The position numbers and the translations under genes were made by a program. Below the pieces are notes generated by a model. It did not search any database. It worked only from the letters and a program-made list of their open reading frames with translations, and was not told where the DNA came from. A DNA stretch of 64,000 nt from GCA-2731375 sp964344935 (GTDB lineage Bacteria; Pseudomonadota; Alphaproteobacteria; GCA-2731375): NCBI GenBank assembly GCA_964344935.1, contig CAYFPL010000001.1, positions 372,001 through 436,000 of the forward strand, read 5' to 3'. Positions 17,159 through 25,447 of the stretch are shown here, one piece after another (within the stretch, counting starts at the first letter, position 1; each line of letters starts with the position of its first letter).

Positions 17159-18553
17159 ATGACAGCACGCATCCTGGTCGTAGATGACGTATTACCGAAC
17201 GTCAAACTCTTGGAAGCCAAGCTTTCCAGGGAATATTACGATGTGCTGACCGCCATGAACGGTGCCGACGCGCTGGAGATCGTAGAGCGGGAAGCACCCG
17301 ACATCGTCCTACTCGATGTCATGATGCCAGGCATGGATGGTTTCGAGGTATGCGAGAAGATCAAAGCCAACCCGAACCTGGCGCATATACCGGTGGTAAT
17401 GGTCACGGCGCTTTCCGACACTGCTGATCGGGTGCGCGGTCTCGAGGCCGGCGCCGACGATTTCCTCACTAAGCCGGTCAACGATATTGCCCTGTTTGCC
17501 CGGGTTCGCTCGCTGATCCGCCTGAAGATCATGATGGACGAACTACGCCTGCGCGAAGCCACTTCGAACAGTTTCGGCGTATCGGATTCCGATTCGACCG
17601 AGATTGAAGCGCAACCGGGGCGGATCCTGATAATCGAAGACCGGGACATCTATGCCCGGAACATTTCCAATGCCCTTGAAAGCGGCCACACGGTTAACCT
17701 GGCGCCAAGCGCCGATGAAGCCATCGCGGCGGCAAAGCAGGGCGAACTGGATCTGATTATCGTTTCGCTGTCTTTGCAGGAAGCAGACGGGCTGCGTCTG
17801 GTGTCACACCTGCGATCCATGGAGGAAAGCCGCCAGATTCCGATCCTGATCCTGGTCGACGACACACCCGACCAGATGGAGCGCCTGGTCCGTGGCTTGG
17901 ACATGGGCGTCAACGACTATCTGATCCGACCATTGGATCAGAATGAGCTGCTGGCGCGTTGCCGGACACAGTTGCGGCGCAAGAGCTATGAAGACCGTCT
18001 GCGCGCCAAGTATCATATGTCCCTGACCCTGGCCGTCACCGATCCGCTTACCGGCCTCTACAACCGGCGCTATCTGGAATCCCATCTGGAGAACCTGATG
18101 GAGCGGGCGGCGCAGGATGAAAAGCCCATCGGCCTGATGGCGCTGGATATCGACCACTTCAAGAATGTCAACGATACCTATGGGCATGCCGCGGGTGACG
18201 AAGTGCTGAAAGAGTTCGCCACGCGGGTTAAGCGTTGTGTCCGTTTCATCGATCTGGCGGCCCGCATGGGCGGCGAAGAGTTCGTCGTCATAATGCCGGA
18301 TTCGACCCGCGATACCTGTTTGGGCGTCGCGGAACGTCTGCGCGAAGCCATTGCCGAAGCAGCCGTCGCCGTGCCCGATCAGGAAATCGAGATCCCGATT
18401 ACGGTCAGCATCGGCGTCAGCATCTCCCATGGCGCCGGCGACAACCCGGCCGAAATTCTACGCCGCGGCGACGAAGCGCTGTATGCCGCCAAGAATTCCG
18501 GGCGCAACAAGGTTGTCTTTGAGCAGGTGGAAAGCGCCGCCGCGACGGCCTAG
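17159..18553 (+). CDS. pleD: Response regulator diguanylate cyclase PleD
   Basis: The 464-residue protein has two receiver domains and a GGDEF domain. The first receiver (1-120) keeps the phospho-acceptor Asp53 (LLDVMMPGMDG). The second (about 150-275) is a degenerate adaptor with Ser in place of Asp (IIVSLSLQEADG). The cyclase domain has GGEEF at 371-375 and the inhibitory-site RxxD (RFID, 362-365) five residues before it, so product inhibition by c-di-GMP is expected. It makes c-di-GMP from GTP when phosphorylated and, with DivK, governs polar development. It is followed by a strong terminator. Confidence 0.95.
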   Translation: MTARILVVDDVLPNVKLLEAKLSREYYDVLTAMNGADALEIVEREAPDIVLLDVMMPGMDGFEVCEKIKANPNLAHIPVVMVTALSDTADRVRGLEAGADDFLTKPVNDIALFARVRSLIRLKIMMDELRLREATSNSFGVSDSDSTEIEAQPGRILIIEDRDIYARNISNALESGHTVNLAPSADEAIAAAKQGELDLIIVSLSLQEADGLRLVSHLRSMEESRQIPILILVDDTPDQMERLVRGLDMGVNDYLIRPLDQNELLARCRTQLRRKSYEDRLRAKYHMSLTLAVTDPLTGLYNRRYLESHLENLMERAAQDEKPIGLMALDIDHFKNVNDTYGHAAGDEVLKEFATRVKRCVRFIDLAARMGGEEFVVIMPDSTRDTCLGVAERLREAIAEAAVAVPDQEIEIPITVSIGVSISHGAGDNPAEILRRGDEALYAAKNSGRNKVVFEQVESAAATA

Positions 18554-18582
18554 GGGACTAACACCACAACGCCTGAAAACAC

Positions 18583-18610
18583 AAAAGGCCGGCATCCACT
18601 CCGGCCTTTT
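18583..18610. terminator. Bidirectional rho-independent terminator between pleD and rpmG
   Basis: A perfect 10-bp stem (AAAAGGCCGG with CCGGCCTTTT) closes an 8-base loop. Each arm ends in A or T runs, so it can act for pleD on the plus strand and for rpmG on the minus strand. Confidence 0.85.
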
Positions 18611-18670
18611 GCATTTCGAACCTGGCCCCGATCGACAGATACTTCGCCCGGAACCGGTCAGCTTGTGATT

Positions 18671-18838
18671 TTATTTGATCTTGGTTTCCTTGAATTCCAC
18701 GTGCTTGCGGACCACGGGGTCATACTTCTTGACCACCATCTTTTCCGTCTGGGTACGCGGATTCTTCTTGGTTACATAGTAGTAGCCCGTATCGGCGCTA
18801 CTCACCAATCTGATCTTCACTGTGGTCGGTTTGGCCAT
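18671..18838 (-). CDS. rpmG: 50S ribosomal protein L33
   Basis: This 55-codon gene encodes MAKPTTVKIRLVSSADTGYY and continues with VTKKNPR and a Lys-rich C-terminus, which is typical bacterial L33 of full length (54-56 residues). The zinc-binding cysteine pairs of the C+ form are absent, so this is the C-minus type. It belongs to the large ribosomal subunit. It is transcribed toward the terminator shared with pleD, a common alphaproteobacterial neighbour. Confidence 0.96.
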   Translation of the reverse strand: MAKPTTVKIRLVSSADTGYYYVTKKNPRTQTEKMVVKKYDPVVRKHVEFKETKIK

Positions 18839-18935
18839 AACCGAAACTCCAATATTTCAAGCGCTTTCGCGGCAAAATTCCAGCCCGGAACATAGTGCCC
18901 CGAGCCGTTCTGTCAAGTCTTTGCCGCTCCTGGCC

Positions 18936-19598
18936 TCAGGTTTCGTAGCGAATGACGGCGCGGCCATTGCGGTACCTGAACAGCGGCACCCCTGGCGGCC
19001 GCCAGCCTTCATGGCGCCGCTTGATCTCCCCTAATACAAACTCGGTGACATCGGCGACTTCCATATTCATGGCATCGTCGAGGGTCAGCCATTGCAGCGA
19101 CTCTAGTTCATCGCTGTCACGCGCCCGGCCCGTGGTCTGTTCTACATCAACGGTAAAGAACCTGGCGTGGAAGCGCACGGGACTGTCAGGCGGTGTAATG
19201 GCACGGGCGACATAGTCCAGTTCGGCCAAATTGGGCCGCAGAGAGCCATTTGCCCTTTCTCCAATCACCAGGCCCGTTTCCTCGAACGTCTCACGCACCG
19301 CGGCGACGGCCAGGGCCCGGGCCATGCGGGGTGACCACTTGTCCTGCAGCTTGCGAGCCACGGGCTTGGCCAACTCCGCCGCTACCTCCGCCCGGCGGTC
19401 GGCGGCATCCACCCGGCCGCCTGGAAAGACATACATGTTCGGCATGAAACGGTGGCGTCTAGCCCGGCGCCCCATGAGGACCTCGGTCACGCCCCTGCGC
19501 CGGCGACAAATTACCAGACTGGCTGCATCGCGCGGCCGGACGGGGTTTTCTGGCCGTGTGTAGGGCCGGCCGGCCAGACCTTTGGCAAGAGCGCTCAT
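18936..19598 (-). CDS. NUDT19-like Nudix hydrolase (second of a tandem pair)
   Basis: The 220-residue protein has a split Nudix box: FPGGRVDAAD, then about 35 inserted residues, then VRETFEETGLVIG. That insertion is the hallmark of NUDT19/RP2p-like Nudix proteins, which cleave CoA and acyl-CoA diphosphate bonds. The N-terminal PRDAASLVICRRRRG and MGRRARRHRFMPNMYVFPGG closely parallel its upstream neighbour, so the two are tandem duplicates. The ATG overlaps the neighbour's stop by 4 bases. It is likely cytoplasmic; a CoA diphosphatase role is inferred from the family. Confidence 0.85.
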   Translation of the reverse strand: MSALAKGLAGRPYTRPENPVRPRDAASLVICRRRRGVTEVLMGRRARRHRFMPNMYVFPGGRVDAADRRAEVAAELAKPVARKLQDKWSPRMARALAVAAVRETFEETGLVIGERANGSLRPNLAELDYVARAITPPDSPVRFHARFFTVDVEQTTGRARDSDELESLQWLTLDDAMNMEVADVTEFVLGEIKRRHEGWRPPGVPLFRYRNGRAVIRYET

Positions 19599-20287
19599 TC
19601 GTATTCCAGCCTGCGTGTTCCGTGGCGCATGATACGGATCGGCACCCGCCGGGGCCGGCGGATATTTCCTTCATCGTCCAACATCGACGGCAAGGCTTCC
19701 AAAACGATCTGCTGGATGGGCGGCGTCGGCAATTCGATGGCCTTGGGGATGGGCAACCAGCTCAAGTTCAGCAATTCACCATCACCTTGCAGCTTGCCGT
19801 GTAGGTCGGCGCCGTCGGCCAGAAAAAAGCGGGCATTGAAGCGGATCGGCCGATAGGGCGGCGTCACGGCGCGATAGACATATTCCAGACCTTCCAGGCT
19901 GGGGGCGAAGCCTGCTTCGTAGAAAGGCGCCCAAGTGTCCGAAGCGCCGTTCTGATCACCTTCCAGTGGCCGGCCCAGGATCAGACCGGTTTCTTCAAAT
20001 GTCTCGCGTACCGCGGCCATGGCCAGGGCGCGGGCTCGATGCGTAGATGACGAGGCGGCCAGACGCTTTGTTACATGCGGTCGTAATTCGGAATCTGCAT
20101 GGGCATAGCCGTCGGCGCGGTCCACGCGGCCGCCAGGAAAGACCCACTGATCGGGCATAAATTTGTGCTTGCCATGGCGCAGGCCCATCAGGACGCTCGG
20201 CTTGCCGCGGACCCGACGCAATAGCACCAGGGTGGCGGCATCGCGGGGCCGCGCCGCGCGTTTGGCTGATTTCGATTTCTGGGGCAT
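19595..20287 (-). CDS. NUDT19-like Nudix hydrolase (first of a tandem pair)
   Basis: The 230-residue protein begins MPQKSKSAKRAARPRDAAT and has the same split Nudix box: VFPGGRVDRAD, an insertion, then VRETFEETGLILG. It shares its order of motifs with the downstream gene but differs in the insertion and C-terminus, which suggests old duplication and divergence of substrate. The ATG at 20287 is chosen because upstream residues are not family-like; the ribosome binding site is weak. The two genes are coupled by an ATGA overlap. Confidence 0.85.
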   Translation of the reverse strand: MPQKSKSAKRAARPRDAATLVLLRRVRGKPSVLMGLRHGKHKFMPDQWVFPGGRVDRADGYAHADSELRPHVTKRLAASSSTHRARALAMAAVRETFEETGLILGRPLEGDQNGASDTWAPFYEAGFAPSLEGLEYVYRAVTPPYRPIRFNARFFLADGADLHGKLQGDGELLNLSWLPIPKAIELPTPPIQQIVLEALPSMLDDEGNIRRPRRVPIRIMRHGTRRLEYE

Positions 20288-20380
20288 CTCACTCGGTTGG
20301 AAAGACAGGGATATTCTTAACTGAAGCGGCAAACTCGCATGCTTGCCGCCCCGCTGTCCAGTCCGCCCCCCATTACCGGA

Positions 20381-20710
20381 CTAATAACGGGGCATATCCG
20401 GTTCGAGCAGGGCCGCCCAGGCATCTATGCCACCCATCAGGTTATGGACGTTGTCGAAACCATTGGCGCGCAGGAACTGTGCCACCATGTCGCTGCGGCT
20501 GCCGTGATGGCACATGACCACCAAAGGGTGCTCGCGTGGCAATTCCGAGAGCCGGTCGGGGATCTCCTGCATAGGTATGCAAAGGCTGTCTGGAAGACCG
20601 CAAATAGCCAATTCCTGCGGTTCCCTGACATCCAATACGGTATGCGCGGCGCCATTGGCGCGGGCCTCACTCAGGGCCCGCACGTCAATATCCCCCTGCC
20701 ATTCAGCCAT
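20381..20710 (-). CDS. Single-domain rhodanese-like sulfurtransferase
   Basis: The 109-residue protein is one rhodanese domain: TVLDVREPQELAICGLP near the N-terminus, the active-site loop VVMCHHGSRS with the catalytic Cys, and a C-terminal VHNLMGGIDAWA. Single-domain rhodaneses carry persulfide sulfur and are often GlpE-like. The start at 20710 (MAEWQ) has GGGGG five bases upstream. It is divergent from the Nfu-type gene, whose Fe-S role may use sulfur; that link is inference. Confidence 0.88.
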   Translation of the reverse strand: MAEWQGDIDVRALSEARANGAAHTVLDVREPQELAICGLPDSLCIPMQEIPDRLSELPREHPLVVMCHHGSRSDMVAQFLRANGFDNVHNLMGGIDAWAALLEPDMPRY

Positions 20711-20845
20711 CATATCCCCCATTGGCCGCAGAATCGTTCAAGAACAAACATAGCGCAATCGCAGAGAGAGGGCTGGGTAAATCGAGAATATCATCCTATA
20801 TTCAGCCTGGGGGACGAGTAGGCGAAACCATTAGGGGATCAGGAC

Positions 20846-21694
20846 ATGTTCATTCAGACAGAGCCCACGCCCAATCCGGCGCAGATGAAATTCCTGCCGG
20901 GCCAAGCCGTAATGCCGTCCGGCACCGCGCATTTCCCCAATGCGGCCACATCAGATCGTTCGCCCCTGGCACAACGGCTGTTCGCTATCGACGGCGTGGC
21001 CGGCGTTTCCCTTGATCAAGACTCCATCACCGTGACCAAGGCGGATGATTGGGATTGGCAAGCCCTGAAGACCCTGACCTTGGCGGCCATCATGAACCAT
21101 TTCACCGCCGGCGAAGTCGTCATCCTAGAGGAAGATCAGAGCACGCTTAGCGAAGAGGATCTAACCGATCCAGACGCAGATCCGGATCTAATTGAAAGGG
21201 TCAAGGAACTTCTGGACAGTCATGTCACGCCGGCCCTGGCTGGCAGCGGCGGCGAGGCGGTCTATCGCGGTTTCCGAAGCGACATGGTGATCCTGGAATT
21301 GAACGGCGCGGCCCGCAACCTGCGCCTCAATATCGAGCAGATGATGCGCCATTACATACCCGAGCTCGAGGGCGTCACCGATTTCGACGACATGGTGCCG
21401 AAACCAGGCCTTGATACCGAAGACGGCCGGGCCATTCGCAGGCTGCTCGACGAGCACGTCAATCCTCAAGTGGCGAGCCATGGCGGCCATATATCCCTGG
21501 TCGACGTAGTCGGGGATACGGCCTATTTGCGCCTGGAAGGCGGCTGCCAGGGCTGCGGCATGGCGGACGTTACCCTGAAGCAGGGTGTCGCCAACGAGAT
21601 CAGGGCCATTGCACCGGCAATCATCAATGTCCTGGATGTGACCGATCACGCCGGCGGCACCAATCCCTATTATCAGCCGGGCAAGGGCGCTTGA
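20846..21694 (+). CDS. Nfu-type Fe-S scaffold protein with two NifU-like domains, one degenerate
   Basis: The 282-residue protein has an N-terminal Nfu_N domain (FIQTEPTPNPAQMKFLPG, about 1-90), followed by two NifU C-terminal-like domains. The first (about 113-170) has lost the cysteines; its equivalent loop reads LNGAARNLRLNIEQMM. The second (about 195-255) keeps the CxxC cluster site in LEGGCQGCGMADVTLKQG. Nfu proteins carry [4Fe-4S] clusters to target enzymes. The usual alphaproteobacterial Nfu is about 185 residues with one such domain, so the extra domain is unusual. Its TGA overlaps the TTG start of the ATP-grasp gene. Confidence 0.85.
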   Translation: MFIQTEPTPNPAQMKFLPGQAVMPSGTAHFPNAATSDRSPLAQRLFAIDGVAGVSLDQDSITVTKADDWDWQALKTLTLAAIMNHFTAGEVVILEEDQSTLSEEDLTDPDADPDLIERVKELLDSHVTPALAGSGGEAVYRGFRSDMVILELNGAARNLRLNIEQMMRHYIPELEGVTDFDDMVPKPGLDTEDGRAIRRLLDEHVNPQVASHGGHISLVDVVGDTAYLRLEGGCQGCGMADVTLKQGVANEIRAIAPAIINVLDVTDHAGGTNPYYQPGKGA

Positions 21695-22938
21695 CGAACC
21701 AGGCAACCGGCAAACTGCTGCTTTTGGTACCGACAACGTCCTACCGTATCGGTGATTTCCTTGATGCCGCCGGCCGGCTGGGCATCCAGGCGGCCGTGGG
21801 CAGCGACCAGCAATCGGTGCTGGAAGCCTTCTCGGACGGCGCTACCGTAACGGTCGACTTCAAAGATTCCGAGCAAGGTGTGGCCCAGATCATCCGCTAT
21901 CACCAAGATCATCCAGTCGCGGCGATCATTGGCGTCGATCAGGAAACCACCTATGTGGCCGCAAGAGCGGCGGAAGCTTTGGGCCTGCGTCACAACGCAC
22001 CGGACTCAGTCTTGACGGCAGGCAACAAACACCGCTTCCGCAGCCGCCTCGGCAACACCGGCCTCCCTTCGCCCTGGTTCACCCTCGTTTCCGTGGCGGA
22101 GGATCCCGCCGGAAGATCTGGCGAAATGCCATACCCAGTGGTCCTAAAGCCCCTGGCGCTATCCGCCAGCCGGGGCGTGATCCGGGCCGACAATCCTGAT
22201 CAGTTCATCGCGGCGGTTGACCGGATCAACGCCATTCTGGCGGCCTCGGACAGCACGGGTGAAGCGGCACAGAATATTTTGGTTGAAGACTATATTCCTG
22301 GCCAGGAAGTCGCCCTCGAGGGCTTGCTGGAAGACGGGCGACTTAGGGTTTTGGCCTTGTTCGATAAGCCCGATCCGCTGGAAGGCCCCTATTTCGAGGA
22401 GACGATCTATGTCACCCCGTCGCGTCTGTCGAAGAAGTCCCAGCGCGATATCGCCGATACGGTCGACCGGGCCGTCGCGGCCCTGGGTCTGCGGGAAGGG
22501 CCGATCCACGCGGAATTGCGCGTCAATGACGGCGGCATCTGGCCCATCGAAATCGCGGCCCGGTCCATCGGCGGCTTGTGCGCCCGAGCCCTGGAATTCG
22601 GCGACAGCGGCCAATTGGAGGACTTGATCATCCGCCACGCCATGGATTTGCCAGCGCCGCTGCAAACGGCTCGGAATTCGGCTTCCGGCGTGATGATGAT
22701 CCCCATCCCCAGGGCCGGAATTCTGCGCGAAATTGTTGGACTAGAGGCAGCCCGCGCCCATCCCGGCATTCAGGACGCGGTAATCTCCATTCCCCTGGGC
22801 GATACCCTGGTGCCAGTACCGGAAGGTAGCCGCTACCTGGGCTTCATCTTCGCCGCCGGCGAAGACCCAGCCGCAGTGGAAGCCGCATTGCGCGCGGCGC
22901 ACGAAAAGCTACAATTCCGGATCGAACCTGCCGCCTAG
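21691..22938 (+). CDS. ATP-grasp domain ligase-like protein
   Basis: The 415-residue protein has an N-terminal Rossmann-like part (about 1-100), then an ATP-grasp domain: YPVVLKPLALSASRGVIRADN for the first nucleotide-binding Lys region, NILVEDYIPGQEVALEG, and a metal-binding end with HAELRVNDGGIWPIEIAARS. It resembles the carnosine-synthase/BL00235-like group and PurK-type ligases. These join a carboxylate to an amine using ATP. The start is TTG at 21691, overlapping the previous stop as TTGA, so its synthesis probably depends on translation of the Nfu gene. It converges with the GST gene with a one-base gap. Confidence 0.8.
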   Translation: MTNQATGKLLLLVPTTSYRIGDFLDAAGRLGIQAAVGSDQQSVLEAFSDGATVTVDFKDSEQGVAQIIRYHQDHPVAAIIGVDQETTYVAARAAEALGLRHNAPDSVLTAGNKHRFRSRLGNTGLPSPWFTLVSVAEDPAGRSGEMPYPVVLKPLALSASRGVIRADNPDQFIAAVDRINAILAASDSTGEAAQNILVEDYIPGQEVALEGLLEDGRLRVLALFDKPDPLEGPYFEETIYVTPSRLSKKSQRDIADTVDRAVAALGLREGPIHAELRVNDGGIWPIEIAARSIGGLCARALEFGDSGQLEDLIIRHAMDLPAPLQTARNSASGVMMIPIPRAGILREIVGLEAARAHPGIQDAVISIPLGDTLVPVPEGSRYLGFIFAAGEDPAAVEAALRAAHEKLQFRIEPAA

Positions 22939-22939
22939 C

Positions 22940-23581
22940 CTATTCCGCCGCCTCCGCCGGCATGGGCGGCATGGTGGCCTGATAGCTGGGCCGTTCCGTA
23001 ACCATTGCGCCGGCGCGGGCGATATTCTGGCAGTCGGCGAAGATCTCGGATGCCTCGGGCATGCGGCCCAAATAGGCCATGATCGGACAGATGAACATAT
23101 CAGCGATGGAAAACTCATTGCCCGCCAAGAAGTCGTGCTTGGCCAAGGCACTATCCAACACCATGACCTGGCGTTTCACCTCGGGCAGGGCGGCACCGAT
23201 CGCCGCCATATCGGGCTGGCCGTCCTCACCCTTTGGGAAGATGTACTCCAGAACATAGCTCCGGATCATGGTGGTGTAGAAATAGTCGTTGATGGCGCTG
23301 ACCCACTGCCAGGCCTTGGCCTTTTGCACAGGATCGGTCGGTATCAGGTTGGGGCCGTCGAAGACCGCGTCGATATAGGTGACAATGCCGGCCGTTTCGA
23401 AAATGGTGACATCGCCATGGGCCATGCCCGGCATTTTGCCAAACGGATGGATCTCCTCGTAATCACGGCCGGCGGCATCCCTGGCCACGATGTCATAGCT
23501 GACACCCTTTTCCTCGGCCGCAATGCGGGCAGTGCGGAAATAGGTGCTGCGCGCATCGCCATACAGAATGATATCTGACAT
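22940..23581 (-). CDS. Glutathione S-transferase family protein
   Basis: The 213-residue protein has an N-terminal thioredoxin-like domain (MSDIILYGDARSTYFRTARI, then GKMPGMAHGDVTIFETAGI with the cis-Pro and Glu-Thr/Ser signature) and an all-helical C-terminal domain (DFLAGNEFSIADMFICPIM). It would conjugate or reduce electrophiles with glutathione. The start at 23581 has GGGGAGAAG upstream. A glutathione reductase gene lies about 3.7 kb further on. Confidence 0.87.
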   Translation of the reverse strand: MSDIILYGDARSTYFRTARIAAEEKGVSYDIVARDAAGRDYEEIHPFGKMPGMAHGDVTIFETAGIVTYIDAVFDGPNLIPTDPVQKAKAWQWVSAINDYFYTTMIRSYVLEYIFPKGEDGQPDMAAIGAALPEVKRQVMVLDSALAKHDFLAGNEFSIADMFICPIMAYLGRMPEASEIFADCQNIARAGAMVTERPSYQATMPPMPAEAAE

Positions 23582-23605
23582 TTCGCTTCTCCCCATTTGT
23601 TCCAA

Positions 23606-24073
23606 TCAATTTTCCAGGTGTTCCACCAGGCACTCGAAACAGCCGGTCCAGCCGCTGCCGTGCTGGTCGCGGGCATCCTCGGTCGCGAAACCGCGGTGGG
23701 TCAGCAGGATCTCGGTCCCATCGGCGACGTCACGGAATTCCAGGGTCACGTGGGTCGAGGGACCCTTGTCCGCGCCCTGCCCCCAGGCCCAGGTGAAGAC
23801 CAGCCGGTCGTGCGGCGAGATCTCTTCGTAGACGCCGCTCAGATAATGCACGCCGCCAGAGGAATTGTGCATGTCGATCTCAAACGCCCCGCCCTTTTGC
23901 AGATCCAGTTCGACCCTCGGCGCACTGACACCAACCGGGCCCCACCATTGCGCAAGGGATTCCGGCTTGGTGAAGGCCTCGAATACCCTGGGCCGGTCGG
24001 CATTGAAGGTGCGGCTCATCTCCAAAATAAAACCACCGTCTTCCGTCACGGCCGCGTTTGTCACCCTGTTCAT
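23606..24073 (-). CDS. SRPBCC/AHSA1-like domain protein
   Basis: The 155-residue protein is an activator-of-Hsp90-like START-fold protein: SRTFNADRPRVFEAFTKPESLAQWWGP at the N-terminus and a C-terminal GSGWTGCFECLVEHL. Members bind small hydrophobic ligands or act as polyketide-like cyclases. It is translationally coupled by ATGA overlap to the ArsR regulator gene just upstream, the common ArsR-SRPBCC pair in which both genes are controlled by the regulator. Confidence 0.88.
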   Translation of the reverse strand: MNRVTNAAVTEDGGFILEMSRTFNADRPRVFEAFTKPESLAQWWGPVGVSAPRVELDLQKGGAFEIDMHNSSGGVHYLSGVYEEISPHDRLVFTWAWGQGADKGPSTHVTLEFRDVADGTEILLTHRGFATEDARDQHGSGWTGCFECLVEHLEN

Positions 24074-24435
24074 TCGCTTGTACCCCTCTCATCTGAATCC
24101 ATTTGCGCTTCCTTGTTCTCCAGGAATTGCGCCAGGCGATCGAACTGATCGCCCCAGAATTGCCGGTAGGTGTTGATCCAGTTGGCCGCCTGCATCAGCG
24201 CGCGGCCGTCCAGCCGGCAGGGGCGGAACTTGCCCTCCCGGCGCCGTTCAAGAAGCCCGGCCTCGGTCAGAATTCGCAGGTGCCGGGAGATTGCCGGCAA
24301 CGAGACGTCAAAAGGTTCCGCCAATTCGTTCACCGTGGCATCCCCTTCCGCCAATCGCTGCAAGATGGCCCGGCGGATCGGATCGGCAAGGGCGGCGAAG
24401 GTCTTATCAAGTTGCTGATCGTCGTATGCCGTCAT
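24070..24435 (-). CDS. ArsR-family transcriptional regulator
   Basis: The 121-residue winged-helix protein has the ArsR features FAALADPIRRAILQRLAEG, VNELAEPFDVSLPAISRHL for the recognition helix and a wing (ERRREGKFRPCRLDG). No clustered metal-binding cysteines are seen; the single Cys lies in the wing, so sensing of a metal is unlikely and it belongs to the SRPBCC-linked (SdpR-like) type. An AT-rich dyad at 24461-24477 lies in its own promoter region and may be its operator. Confidence 0.88.
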   Translation of the reverse strand: MTAYDDQQLDKTFAALADPIRRAILQRLAEGDATVNELAEPFDVSLPAISRHLRILTEAGLLERRREGKFRPCRLDGRALMQAANWINTYRQFWGDQFDRLAQFLENKEAQMDSDERGTSE

Positions 24436-24460
24436 TCTGGAGCATCACTTTATTTCAACA

Positions 24461-24477
24461 TTTAACATATTGTTTAA
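24461..24477. promoter_or_regulatory. AT-rich dyad upstream of the ArsR gene, possible operator
   Basis: TTTAACATATTGTTTAA contains AACA and TGTT as inverted repeats around TAT with further AT-rich symmetric flanks, 26 bases upstream of the ArsR start codon. ArsR repressors usually bind such dyads in their own promoters. Assignment is by position and symmetry only. Confidence 0.4.
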
Positions 24478-24520
24478 ATATAAGAGCAGAGCTTGCCTGT
24501 CAAGACCGAGGTGGCAGTGC

Positions 24521-25414
24521 TTAAGAGGGTGCGGTAACCGGCTCGACGCCTACCAACGCGGTGCGGTGCATAACGCGGCGCTGCTTGGCAGAATCGTAAG
24601 GTGTGACCCGATGCATGGTGCAGCGGTTATCCCACATCAAAACATCATGGGGCGACCAGACATGGCGGTAGACGAAGTCCGGCTGGGAGGCGTGCTCAAT
24701 CAATTCCGCAAACAAGGCCTCGCTGTCGGCGGCGGACCAGCCGACGATCCCCTCCATCAGGGGCGGCGAAAGATATAGCGAACGTCGGCCGTCGGGATGC
24801 TGGCGCACAAGGGGTTGATCGACCGGTGGCACGCGGGCCAGTTCATCGGCCGCCATGGGCGGCAGATTCATCAAGGACCGGGAATGCTGAAAGGAATGCC
24901 GTGCCTTGAGGTGCCCTATTCGCGCCTTCATCGCCTCGTCCAGGGCCTCATAGGCGGCGAACATGTTTGCGAAATGAGTTTCGCCACCCTCGCTGGCGAC
25001 CTCGATCCCATGCAGAACGGCGCCCAGGCTGGGGATCGGCAGGTATGAGCCGTCGGTGTGCCAAACCTGGGTCAAGGATTGGTAGCGCGCGGTGTCGCTC
25101 TCGACAGGCAGGATCTGGTCATCCTCGCCCACATTCGAGACCCGATAGATTTCCGGCAACCGTGCCGCGCCCATATCGCTTTGCGGAAAGGTCTCCAGGT
25201 CGCTGAAATGGCGGCTGAAAGCGACCTGCTGTTCATCGCTGATGGCAGATCCGGGAAACACCAGGACGTGATGCGCAGCGTACGCCGCCTTTATCGCCCC
25301 CAGGACCTCGTTATCCAAAGGCCGGGACAAATCAACGCCATGCACCTTGGCGCCGATGGCGGGATGCAGCTTTTCTAGTTTCAAGTCCATCGCATTTGTC
25401 AAATCGCTTGCCAT
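24521..25414 (-). CDS. TauD/TfdA-family Fe(II)/2-oxoglutarate dioxygenase
   Basis: The 297-residue enzyme has the metal-binding H-x-D (VWHTDGSYLPIP) and the distal His and Arg (MHRTALVGVEP, after NRCTMHRVTPYD) of the TauD family. It oxidises a small substrate with O2 and 2-oxoglutarate in the cytoplasm. The N-terminus LKLEKLHPAIGAKVHGVDLSRPL is typical of the family. The substrate is not deducible; taurine itself is not implied. The start at 25414 is chosen over the TTG two codons upstream; an ATG at 25390 is also possible. The cupin-like gene is divergent, 33 bases away. Confidence 0.88.
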   Translation of the reverse strand: MASDLTNAMDLKLEKLHPAIGAKVHGVDLSRPLDNEVLGAIKAAYAAHHVLVFPGSAISDEQQVAFSRHFSDLETFPQSDMGAARLPEIYRVSNVGEDDQILPVESDTARYQSLTQVWHTDGSYLPIPSLGAVLHGIEVASEGGETHFANMFAAYEALDEAMKARIGHLKARHSFQHSRSLMNLPPMAADELARVPPVDQPLVRQHPDGRRSLYLSPPLMEGIVGWSAADSEALFAELIEHASQPDFVYRHVWSPHDVLMWDNRCTMHRVTPYDSAKQRRVMHRTALVGVEPVTAPS

Positions 25415-25447
25415 AGCCAATAATCCGACGAAACAGAGAGGATCGCC

